Source: Leyella lascolaii (GTDB lineage: Bacteria; Bacteroidota; Bacteroidia; Bacteroidales; Bacteroidaceae). Taken from it: a DNA stretch of 64,000 nucleotides. The DNA is taken from positions 603,754-667,753 of the forward strand of contig NZ_LT556038.1 in assembly GCF_900079775.1 (NCBI RefSeq), given 5' to 3'. Each line of letters opens with the position of its first letter. Position 1 is the first letter of the stretch. A model generated the notes under the pieces. That model had not been told where the DNA came from and searched no databases. It saw nothing but the letters and a program-made list of their open reading frames with translations. Made by a program: the position numbers and the translations under genes. Positions 56,721 through 64,000 of the stretch are shown here, in pieces.

Positions 56721-57357
56721 TTAATTTCTTTAAAATACGCGCAGGACTACCAACCATAACACAACCCGGTTCTACACTTTTTGTCAACAATGCACCAGCT
56801 CCTATAAAAGAATTTTTTCCTATTACGTCAACTTTCCCAGATATTGAAATAGAACCGATTCCCATAAATACGAAATCATCCACTTTAGTATAAGCTCCAA
56901 TATGTGAATTAAAAGCCAAATAGCAATGGTTTCCTATATGAGAAGAGTGAGTTAAACTTGTATTGTAAGATAATACAGTATCATCTCCTATAGAAGTATC
57001 TGGATGAACTACTGAATTTATATGTACGATAACTCCAACTCCTAATTTAGCACGACTGGAAACAGTTGCTGTAGGATGTATCAATGTTGGTATTGTTCCT
57101 TTTGCATGTAATATTTTATAAAAAAGCTCACTTCTTATTTTATTATCTCCCTGACTTAATGCAAAGTTCATATTCTCCAATGATTTTAAAGAGAACAAAT
57201 CATCAAATGATCCCAAGATCTTATAACCATAATAAATTTCACCGGTTCGTTCACGATTATAGTGATACAGCCCTTTTATGTGATATCCACAAGCCTCAGC
57301 TAAATCTATATAAACAACAGTATTGTGTCCGACTCCCAATATATATATATATTTCAT
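56707..57357 (-). CDS. NeuD/PglD-like sugar N- or O-acetyltransferase
   Basis: A 216-residue protein. The N-terminal Rossmann-like domain begins YIYILGVGHNTVVYIDLAEA. A left-handed beta helix follows with LIHPTATVSSRAKLGVGVIV and INSVVHPDTSIGDDTVLSYN, the active-site His in SLTHSSHIGNHCYLAFNSH, and the closing VGSPARILKK. It lies 2 bp downstream of the DegT aminotransferase, as in pathways that make N-acetylated 4-amino-sugars (PglE/PglD-type pair). O-acetylation is an alternative. Confidence 0.87.
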   Translation of the reverse strand: MKYIYILGVGHNTVVYIDLAEACGYHIKGLYHYNRERTGEIYYGYKILGSFDDLFSLKSLENMNFALSQGDNKIRSELFYKILHAKGTIPTLIHPTATVSSRAKLGVGVIVHINSVVHPDTSIGDDTVLSYNTSLTHSSHIGNHCYLAFNSHIGAYTKVDDFVFMGIGSISISGKVDVIGKNSFIGAGALLTKSVEPGCVMVGSPARILKKLNDKE

Positions 57358-57359
57358 TA

Positions 57360-58469
57360 TTATTTAATTATAGTTAACAAAACTCGCTCTATATCCATAC
57401 TATCCAACGCATGGTGCATCGGCAGACAAATAACTGTCTCCGCCATTCTGTGCGCATTCGGAAGATTCTCCGGTCTTGCACTCTCCAATCCGCGATATGT
57501 AGAGAACTCGCTGATGAGCGGATAAAAGTAGCGTCTTCCAAGTACATTACGTTCTTTCATCTTGAAATAAAGCTCGTCACGCGTCATACCGTATTTCTCT
57601 GCATCAACAAATATCGGGAAATAAGAATAGTTGTGCTTCACTCCCGGCATATCGTCAAAGAATGTTATGCCTTCCACCGGACGCAGAGCCTCACGGTATT
57701 TTATCGCCACCTTATGGCGTGCCTCTATCGCCGCATCCACCTGACGGAGGTTGAGCAGACCATAAGCCGAACGCACCTCATCCATCTTGCTATTGATGCC
57801 CGGGCCTACCACCGTAACCTCGTTTGCAAACCCGAAGTTTTTCAGATAGTCTATACGCTTTTTTGTCTCCGCGTCATGCATAACCAACGCACCGCCCTCA
57901 ACCGTGTTATACACTTTCGTTGCATGAAAACTAAGTGTAGACAAATCTCCCGCATTAAGCACACTCTCTCCGTCAACTTCCACACCGAAAGCGTGCGCTG
58001 CGTCGTATATCACTTTCAGTCCGTAAGTGTCGGCTATCTCCTTTATGCGTTTTGTATTGCATGGCTTACCATACACATGCACCGGCATTATAGCCGTTGT
58101 TTTCGGTGTGATGGCCGCCTCAATCCTGTCCGGGTCAATATTACCTGTCGCAGGATCAATGTCAACAAACACCGGTTTTATACCATTCCACCACAGACTG
58201 TGTGTCGTTGCCACAAAACTGTATGGCGTTGTTATCACCTCACCCGTTATGCGCAGCCCCTGTAAAGCTGTTATAAGCGGAAGCGTTCCGTTTGTGAAAA
58301 GGCTTATATATGGAACTTTCAGATAGGTTGCAAGCTCTCTTTCCAGCTGCTTGTGAAACGTGCCGTTGTTAGTAATCCACTTGCTTGCCCATATTTCCTT
58401 AAGCATCGCATTGAATTCGTCAAGATCCGGCAACAAGGGTGATGTCACCGTAATAGTTTTGTTATCCAT
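57360..58469 (-). CDS. DegT/DnrJ/EryC1/StrS aminotransferase
   Basis: A 369-residue PLP-dependent sugar aminotransferase. The Schiff-base Lys is in LSTLSFHATKVYNTVEGGAL (about residue 187) and the PLP-binding Asp in VIYDAAHAFGVEV. It converts a nucleotide-linked keto-sugar to an amino-sugar. With the adjoining acetyltransferase it would give an N-acetylamino-6-deoxy sugar. The only visible 4,6-dehydratase in the window is Gmd, so a GDP-perosamine-type product is possible. A dTDP-sugar made elsewhere in the genome is equally likely. Confidence 0.92.
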   Translation of the reverse strand: MDNKTITVTSPLLPDLDEFNAMLKEIWASKWITNNGTFHKQLERELATYLKVPYISLFTNGTLPLITALQGLRITGEVITTPYSFVATTHSLWWNGIKPVFVDIDPATGNIDPDRIEAAITPKTTAIMPVHVYGKPCNTKRIKEIADTYGLKVIYDAAHAFGVEVDGESVLNAGDLSTLSFHATKVYNTVEGGALVMHDAETKKRIDYLKNFGFANEVTVVGPGINSKMDEVRSAYGLLNLRQVDAAIEARHKVAIKYREALRPVEGITFFDDMPGVKHNYSYFPIFVDAEKYGMTRDELYFKMKERNVLGRRYFYPLISEFSTYRGLESARPENLPNAHRMAETVICLPMHHALDSMDIERVLLTIIK

Positions 58470-58504
58470 AACAGTATGTTTTTATTTTTGTCGTTGTCCT
58501 TTTA

Positions 58505-59953
58505 TTATTTGCTTCTTTTCAACATGTATTTCACATCTTCCAACTCACTGAACTTGAACAGCATTGCTCCACCTAAGTAAACAACAGCACCGACTGCTCC
58601 GCCAACTATTATCTGTGCAAACATGTTTGGTATGGCATGTGTCATAAGAAGAACCACGCCAAACATAACTAGTCCTAATCCGACTATCGGCAGAAGGTCT
58701 CCCATTTGCCTGAAATATCCCACATTTATAAGCTTGCCTGTGTAATATGTGTTTATAATCAAAGATATAAGAGAAGCTACCACACTTCCGCAACAGAACA
58801 CAACCAATCCATGGGGTAATGTAAACACAAGAATTGACAGTCCTACTATTTTCTTTATAATTTCAAGTCGTAAAAACAGATCAGACCGTCCCTTCACCTG
58901 AAGGAGATTGAGGTTTATTGCATGAACCGGATACCACATTAGCTGAAAGCATATTATCTGGAGCAGTACCACGCACGCTTCCCACTTAGCTGTGACAAGC
59001 GTTATGACCAAAGGATGTGCCAATGCCGAAAGCATCATCATTATAGGGAACACAACAAACGCCGTAGCTTTCAACATTTTTCGGTAATTGTGCGCCAGTC
59101 TCTCGTTGTCATCCTGTATCTTGCTCAACACAGGGAATGTTACATTCTGTATAACTCCTGTCACATTCTGTGATGGCATCTGGGCATACCCCTGCGCCCT
59201 GTTGTAAACACCGAGATCAGCCGGACTGTAGAATTTTCCAATAAACACAGGTGCTATATTCTGATACAATGTCTCAAGCAAACCCGACGCCATAATTTTA
59301 TTGCCATAATCCCACAGATACTTGAAAGACTTTTTAGACCATCCGGTCTTTGGCAACCATCTGACAGCGTACCAATTGAGTATAAGTCCTAAAAAACTTG
59401 CAAGAACTCCGGAAACGACAAGTGCCCACAACCCATATCCCATGAAAGCCATCCCTATACCTACACAAGCTGAAAAAACTCTTGTTATTATAGATATTTT
59501 TGTCGGTGTCTTAAAATCAAGCCTTCTTTTCATGATGACAGACTGGGGTGTGCTCAAAGGTCCCCACAAAAAACTGAGAGCTGTGAAACGGATAAGAGGT
59601 ACAAGAACAGGTGTATTATAAAAATCTGCTATCAACGGAGCTGTTAAGAACAGAACAACATACAAGAAAACTCCTACTGCTATACTATAATAAAATGATG
59701 TTGACAAATCTTCCTCCGTCAAATCTTTCTTGCGTACAAGCGCATCAGCCAGTCCCGCATTCTGAAGAATAAGTGCCACTGCCATAAATACCGCCGGAAG
59801 TGCCGTTATTCCATAGTCGCTCGGTGACAGCAGACGTGCCATGACAATGCCCACACAGAACTGCATGCCATAATTCGCAAATTGATTGAAAAAGCTCCAG
59901 TAAAGTCCTTTCTTTGTCTGTTGTTTTAAATTCCCTGTATTTGATTCACTCAT
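58505..59953 (-). CDS. wzx: Wzx-type polysaccharide flippase
   Basis: A 482-residue membrane protein of the MATE/polysaccharide-transport superfamily with about twelve to fourteen helices. The N-terminus has KKGLYWSFFNQFANYGMQFC and the family segment VMARLLSPSDYGITALPAVF, as in WzxC/TuaB-like transporters. It exports lipid-linked repeat units across the inner membrane for polymerisation by the Wzy-like protein. The start at 59953 (MSESNTGN) is chosen over the longer frame to 59983. Confidence 0.92.
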   Translation of the reverse strand: MSESNTGNLKQQTKKGLYWSFFNQFANYGMQFCVGIVMARLLSPSDYGITALPAVFMAVALILQNAGLADALVRKKDLTEEDLSTSFYYSIAVGVFLYVVLFLTAPLIADFYNTPVLVPLIRFTALSFLWGPLSTPQSVIMKRRLDFKTPTKISIITRVFSACVGIGMAFMGYGLWALVVSGVLASFLGLILNWYAVRWLPKTGWSKKSFKYLWDYGNKIMASGLLETLYQNIAPVFIGKFYSPADLGVYNRAQGYAQMPSQNVTGVIQNVTFPVLSKIQDDNERLAHNYRKMLKATAFVVFPIMMMLSALAHPLVITLVTAKWEACVVLLQIICFQLMWYPVHAINLNLLQVKGRSDLFLRLEIIKKIVGLSILVFTLPHGLVVFCCGSVVASLISLIINTYYTGKLINVGYFRQMGDLLPIVGLGLVMFGVVLLMTHAIPNMFAQIIVGGAVGAVVYLGGAMLFKFSELEDVKYMLKRSK

Positions 59954-60156
59954 TCTCTCCTCTTTTTCATAATATAATCCCACGCCGATACCGGCAATTG
60001 GATTTTATCCGGCATTTTTCTAAATCGCTTTACACCTATTTATCTTAATGTTTTCCGTACTTGAATACCGTCAAAACAAGTCCTATATATAAATCATAGT
60101 TTCGTCAACTACAAATTACATACCACTAAAGGAATCTTCAAACATTTATTTTTTTA

Positions 60157-60566
60157 TCATATTCCATATTCACCGGTGTCACAATATGCATTGTCTTCTA
60201 TAACTTTATTCACGCATTTCGATATTGTCATATTTATAAGCATGTCCGACAGATTCAGTTTGTCATGGCTTGAGAAAAATACAGGACTGCCAAGTCTGAT
60301 AAAGCCTTCCGTTCTCTCGCAGCCTGTCTTCATTCCATAAGCGACTTTGTTATGCCATGAAGAAATTGCATAGCAAGCATGGAGCGGCTCGTTCCTGTAT
60401 CTCCCACTATAGATATGGTCAGTGGACGCACGTCTGAAGTCTCCTCTCCTTTGCCTTGATAAGTTACTGTCTGCAACTGGAGTCCGCCATACAGAAGTTC
60501 GTCAAGACCGTTTATACCAGTCCTTACCTTCCCGTTATTATAATGTATTCTTATGTCATTCTCCAT
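60157..60566 (-). pseudogene. KaiC/RecA-like ATPase fragment, frameshifted
   Basis: The frame from 60566 reads MENDIRIHYNNGKVRTGING, LDELLYGGLQLQ and a degraded Walker A (SIVGDTGTSRSMLAMQ with Arg in place of Lys), then stops at 60330. A neighbouring frame continues past the stop as AYGMKTGCERTEGFIRLGSP and FFSSHDKLNLSDMLINMTIS, ending at 60157. Together they resemble the start and a later part of a KaiC-like ATPase seen near Bacteroidales polysaccharide loci. The product would be far shorter than the family and lacks a proper P-loop, so it is a relic. The flanks 59954-60156 and 60594-60843 show no gene. Confidence 0.65.
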
Positions 60567-60843
60567 TCTCCAAACTAATGTCCTGTACAACAATATTATG
60601 CCATAACATTAAGCAAGGCTTCTCTGCTACGTCTCTTGTCACACTCTTCGGTAACTCTTCAAGAAAACATCACATAGTATTAAAGAAAATCTTTCTTACT
60701 TATAAGTCCGACTTCCAATCTGAGCTTTCTCCTCTGAAATTCACAGATTTCTTCTCACATGCATTCCGAAAAATGTTGTCCACATCTTTCTTATGGCTTA
60801 TCTTCTGCCATCTCATCCGCCGCAACGGGCTGTGGAATATCCG

Positions 60844-62157
60844 TCAGCGACCTATGCAATAATACTCAAAGCCGTTTTGCCTGAGTTCCTCGGCGTCGTA
60901 GATGTTGCGGCCGTCGATGATAAGTGGTGTCTTCATCGACTTTGCCACCACGCCCCAGCTGGGCAGGCGGAACTGCTTCCATTCTGTGAGCATGAGCAGG
61001 GCGTCGGCATCGAGCACTGCGTCATACATGTCACCTGCATAATACACCTTATCACCTATACGGCGGCGACATTCATTCATGGCGACAGGGTCGTATACGC
61101 GGACGGTACATCCTGCCTCGAGCAGCAGACCGATGGTGACGAGCGATGTTGCCTCACGCATGTCGTCGGTCTCGGGCTTGAAGGCGAGTCCCCACATGGC
61201 GATGGTCTTACCTTTGAGGTCACCGCCGTAGCGTTTTGAGAGTTTGTTGAAAAGCACGCGCTTCTGGTTCTCGTTCACTTCCTCCACAGCCTTCAGCACA
61301 CTCATGTTATATCCGTTCTTCTCGGCAGTCTTGATAAGTGCCTTCACATCCTTGGGGAAGCACGAACCTCCGTAGCCACAGCCGGGATAGAGGAATTTGC
61401 TGCCGATACGGGCGTCGGAGCCTATGCCCTTGCGCACCATATTGACGTCCGCGCCCACCAGCTCACACAGGTTAGCGATATCGTTCATAAAGCTGATGCG
61501 CGTGGCGAGCATTGAGTTGGCGGCATATTTTATCATCTCGGCGGAAGGAATGTCGGTGAATATCACACGGAAGTTGTTGAGCATGAACGGACGGTAGAGC
61601 TTCACCATAAGTTCCTTTGCCTTCTCCGACTCCACACCCACAACTACTCTGTCCGGACTCATGAAGTCCTTGATTGCTGCTCCCTCTTTCAGAAACTCCG
61701 GATTGCTTGCAACATCAAACGGCACGTCCACTCCGCGCTTGTCCAGTTCCTCGCGTATGGCAGCCTTCACCTTCTGCGCCGTACCCACAGGAACGGTCGA
61801 CTTTGTGACAAGCACCGTATATTTCTTTATGTTCTGACCGAACTCGCGTGCCACGGCAAGCACATACTGCAGATCGGCGCTGCCGTCTTCGTCAGGAGGA
61901 GTACCAACGGCACTGAACACTATATCGACATTGTCAAGACAACTGGTGAGATCGGTGGTGAAGTTGAGACGTCCCTCACGATGATTGCGCAGCACCATCT
62001 CGTCAAGTCCCGGCTCATATATCGGCACCTGACCGTTCTTCAGTGAGTTTATTTTCTCCTCGTTCACGTCCACACAAGTAACGTTAACTCCCATCTCCGC
62101 GAAGCATGTGCCGGACACCAGTCCGACATAACCAGTACCTACAATTGCTATATTCAT
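60844..62157 (-). CDS. ugd: UDP-glucose 6-dehydrogenase
   Basis: A 437-residue NAD-dependent enzyme that oxidises UDP-glucose to UDP-glucuronate. The Rossmann motif is MNIAIVGTGYVGLVSGTCFA. The catalytic Cys is in YPGCGYGGSCFPKDVKAL with the partner Lys in the SMLATRISFMNDIANL region, and the C-terminal UDP-binding domain has MWGLAFKPETDDMREATS. It suggests that the polysaccharide contains uronic acid. It is separated from upxY by MITE copy C. Confidence 0.96.
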   Translation of the reverse strand: MNIAIVGTGYVGLVSGTCFAEMGVNVTCVDVNEEKINSLKNGQVPIYEPGLDEMVLRNHREGRLNFTTDLTSCLDNVDIVFSAVGTPPDEDGSADLQYVLAVAREFGQNIKKYTVLVTKSTVPVGTAQKVKAAIREELDKRGVDVPFDVASNPEFLKEGAAIKDFMSPDRVVVGVESEKAKELMVKLYRPFMLNNFRVIFTDIPSAEMIKYAANSMLATRISFMNDIANLCELVGADVNMVRKGIGSDARIGSKFLYPGCGYGGSCFPKDVKALIKTAEKNGYNMSVLKAVEEVNENQKRVLFNKLSKRYGGDLKGKTIAMWGLAFKPETDDMREATSLVTIGLLLEAGCTVRVYDPVAMNECRRRIGDKVYYAGDMYDAVLDADALLMLTEWKQFRLPSWGVVAKSMKTPLIIDGRNIYDAEELRQNGFEYYCIGR

Positions 62158-62201
62158 AAATCTATGTTTGTTTTGTTTTTTTTATCTTATGTTTTTATCC
62201 C

Positions 62202-62400
62202 AAGCAGATGTTCTAAATTAATTGCCGTCATATTGTGTGCTGTCCAAGAGCCGCATTTCAAAGTCCGAAGAGCGGGTGTATCGGGCTACACGACCGAGGA
62301 GACTTTTGTATGAAGCCCTGAACAACGCATAGTATGATGACAAAGATATATATGACATATGAATGATTTTATAATATCTGTTAACTTTGAACAGCTGCTT
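62202..62400. mobile_element. MITE-like element, copy C
   Basis: About 199 bp between upxY and ugd with the best terminal inverted repeats: AAGCAGATGTTCTAAATTAA on the left and AAGCAGCTGTTCAAAGTTAA as the reverse complement of the right end (17 of 20 identical). The left interior shares TTGCCGTCATATTGTGTG with copy B. It has about 80 bp more internal sequence than copy B. The TAA stop of upxY (62399-62401) overlaps the element end by two bases. Confidence 0.75.
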
Positions 62401-62944
62401 ATTCATTTATTATCTCGATAAGACTCGGATGCACCTTGGTCATCGCCACAGCTATCACTCCCTGAATAGCCACCACCACACATTTCGACCTCTTGCCCGG
62501 CACACGCACGAGCACGCCTTCCTGTCCGGCGAACGGCCCGCCCACCACGCGCACCGCATCACCGCACGACAGATTCACCGCCTCGGGCGACAGCCACTCA
62601 AGCTGTTCTTCGTCTGTGCTGCTCACGGCGATGAACTGCTGCATCTGACGTTCGGGCACGACAATAGGCTCGCGGCGCAAACCGGAGTCACGGATGATGA
62701 AATGAAGGTAGGGCAGATTTTTCTTCAGCGTAGTTATCCTGTCTTTTGTCGTCCTTACAAACAGCAGATCTCGTATCACGGGGACAAGCTGCGGGGCTGT
62801 GCGCCGCGACCTTCCGCGACGGACATAATGCATGGGTATGAACGTCCGCAGACCTTCATCGGCAAGAGCCGTCTGAGCCATGAGATTACGTCCATACGTG
62901 GCACGCATGGCAAACCATTGCTCGTCTTCTATTATTTCGGACAT
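62399..62944 (-). CDS. upxY: UpxY-type transcription antiterminator (NusG paralogue)
   Basis: A 181-residue NusG-like protein. The NGN domain covers about 6-105 (WFAMRATYGRNLMAQTALAD; FIPMHYVRRGRSRRTAPQ; RDLLFVRTT). The KOW domain is near 125-165 (GDAVRVVGGPFAGQEGVLVR). In Bacteroides such proteins are encoded first in capsule operons and prevent premature termination of that operon. It is the first gene of this locus as well. A stretch with a hairpin precedes it (62987-63018), consistent with leader-dependent action. Confidence 0.92.
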   Translation of the reverse strand: MSEIIEDEQWFAMRATYGRNLMAQTALADEGLRTFIPMHYVRRGRSRRTAPQLVPVIRDLLFVRTTKDRITTLKKNLPYLHFIIRDSGLRREPIVVPERQMQQFIAVSSTDEEQLEWLSPEAVNLSCGDAVRVVGGPFAGQEGVLVRVPGKRSKCVVVAIQGVIAVAMTKVHPSLIEIINE

Positions 62945-62986
62945 TTAATTAAACTAAATTTAAACGACAAGACACGCCTCTGGGGC

Positions 62987-63018
62987 ATTGAAAACCTTAT
63001 AATGTATTGGTTTTCAAT
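62987..63018 (-). promoter_or_regulatory. Hairpin in the upxY leader
   Basis: A perfect 10-bp inverted repeat ATTGAAAACC / GGTTTTCAAT at 62987-62996 and 63009-63018 with a 12-nt loop, about 45-75 bp upstream of upxY. In the RNA it would form a stable hairpin that could pause polymerase or mark the leader for UpxY. It is too short and too closely spaced to be an invertible promoter. Confidence 0.45.
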
Positions 63019-63104
63019 TACTTATAATATAAAGAACATAAATAAGAGACTCTCAGCAGACTTGTCAAGACCTGCCTTTACAGTCATAGTCTCCTATCCG
63101 TTGG

Positions 63105-63112
63105 CAAAATTA
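63105..63112 (-). promoter_or_regulatory. Candidate -7 box of the polysaccharide operon; gap 62945-63661
   Basis: CAAAATTA reads TAATTTTG on the minus strand. No good TTTG is seen 19-21 bp upstream, where the sequence is A/T-rich. Transcription from here would give a leader of about 155 nt before upxY. The remaining part of the gap shows no supported gene. Confidence 0.35.
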
Positions 63113-63661
63113 CGAATTTTATTTGAAAAATAAAAGCATTTCTCATGACAATAAACAATTTTAATCTGAAACATCATGATTTGTCATAAACATGTAACGT
63201 CGCACCATCACATCGTCATAATCCCGATACAGGCATTCCACCACCGAAACCGCCTCTTCACCTCATTGGCTGCCCTTCGCTCCTCTTCCACAATGCCTCC
63301 GTCATCTTGTATTCTGCCTTTTATCCATGCAGTTCGTCACATCCTGTACAAAACTGTCAACCAACATGTCTGACAACAGCACCGAACAAGTATGAGATAT
63401 TATGACCTGCGCGGGGCAATATGCCCTTGCCGGATGCATATGTTTTCATGTTCTTACATTCATGGTTGTCTCTTCCGGAACTTTAAAAATATCGCATATT
63501 ACACGAGAATACTACACTTTAGAATGACAATACATACCATTCGCGAAAATAAATGACACTAAATCCGCTTATAACATTTCATTTACGATTTCATAAAAAA
63601 GCAGCTACGGGTCTGTCTTACACCGAAATTCCTGACATAAAACCATTATGCGCGCCACGGC

Positions 63662-64000
63662 TCACGCACCGTCTGTATGTGTCTCGGCAGCCGTCGCACC
63701 GTCCTTCCCCGGCACAGTCTTATCCGAATATTCCTTCCGTTCAGTGTCCGCTGACGGTTCGTCACCGAGAAAGCGGCGTATGTCGTCCATCATCCGTCCG
63801 CACGGTGCTGATGACGTAAAGGCAATGTTCTTCTTCAACATCAGCTCAACGTCAGCCACACTGCCAGAGTAGCACGACAGTTCGTTGTTCCTCTGAGTGG
63901 GATGAACGCTCTGCCGCGATATCTCGTTCTCACGCTCACGCACCAGCATATTGCATATTTTCTTCAGCATAGGCACCACCACCTTGTCGAAAAGATGGTG
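63662..64000 (-). CDS. Partial gene at the right edge, unknown function
   Basis: The frame is open to the window end, reading HHLFDKVVVPMLKKICN before further sequence, so only the C-terminal part (about 112 residues) is visible. A GTG at 63982 is unlikely to be the real start. The portion is mostly polar and probably helical, with a Cys in LSCYSGSV and an acidic, Ser/Thr-rich end. The family is not recognised; it does not look like UpxZ. It lies upstream of upxY on the same strand. Confidence 0.45.
   Translation of the reverse strand, partial: HHLFDKVVVPMLKKICNMLVRERENEISRQSVHPTQRNNELSCYSGSVADVELMLKKNIAFTSSAPCGRMMDDIRRFLGDEPSADTERKEYSDKTVPGKDGATAAETHTDGA

Noticed and set aside
62944..63661. 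Invertible promoter ahead of upxY as in Bacteroides fragilis
   Set aside because: No pair of 19-25-bp inverted repeats around a promoter was found; the only repeat has a 12-nt loop.
63662..64000. UpxZ at the right edge
   Set aside because: UpxZ normally follows upxY, and the visible residues do not resemble the UpxZ sequence I remember.
1..64000. tRNA, rRNA or known riboswitch genes
   Set aside because: I scanned the gaps and saw no convincing cloverleaf, rRNA or riboswitch pattern; a covariance-model search would be decisive.

Overview
The window looks like a chromosomal segment of a Bacteroidales bacterium, most likely Prevotella-like. Supporting signs are Bacteroidetes-type promoters (TTTG, about 20 bp, TAnnTTTG), an acyl-ACP thioesterase inside the branched-chain amino acid operon, a LytTR regulator with a TPR histidine kinase, a UpxY-type antiterminator ahead of a polysaccharide locus, and double-glycine-type leaders on exported proteins. 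All identifications come from reading the sequence; no database search was run.

Region 1 (1-8.5 kb): palindromic repeat arrays built on GAGACGCAA/TTGCGTCTC surround a PepSY-like lipoprotein gene. A secreted protein of unknown function and a two-component pair (TPR/His_kinase sensor, LytTR regulator) follow. Region 2 (8.5-15 kb): the ilvD-ilvB-ilvN-thioesterase-ilvC cluster on the minus strand, with a promoter upstream of ilvD, a second promoter before ilvC and a terminator after ilvC. Region 3 (15-20.2 kb): a BetT-type BCCT transporter, then an acyltransferase and an AraC regulator that lie head to head and have both lost their 5' ends.

Region 4 (20.6-36.5 kb) is the most unusual part. It encodes a complete export route: a C39-peptidase ABC transporter, an HlyD-like adaptor and a TolC-like outer-membrane protein. 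It also has two protein-sized substrates with aligned double-glycine-type leaders. One is a 172-residue papain-fold-like protein; the other is a 224-residue protein with a glycine-rich hydrophobic tail. Each follows a LanC-like gene whose product lacks visible zinc ligands. A two-domain glycosyltransferase and tandem small membrane proteins (immunity candidates) complete the set. Several neighbours are broken: an AAA ATPase, an HTH-type regulator, a secreted protein and a TonB-C-like fragment. Next to the locus are two paralogous secreted proteins, each preceded by a related 34-codon small ORF.

Region 5 (36.5-63 kb) is a capsule or O-antigen-type locus read right to left: upxY, ugd, a decayed KaiC-like ATPase, a Wzx flippase, an aminotransferase and N-acetyltransferase pair, many GT2/GT4/GT8/GT32 glycosyltransferases, acyltransferases, a Wzy-like polymerase, then cupin, gmd and fcl, ending at a strong terminator. 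The middle (about 45.3-57.3 kb) is clearly more AT-rich than the ends, which suggests acquisition. One acyltransferase carries a C11 tract in frame and another is frameshifted in a T8 tract, so surface acylation may be phase variable. Three short elements with related ~20-bp terminal inverted repeats sit just after three stop codons in regions 4 and 5, and the same end sequence occurs beside a possible transposase remnant at 34.3 kb.
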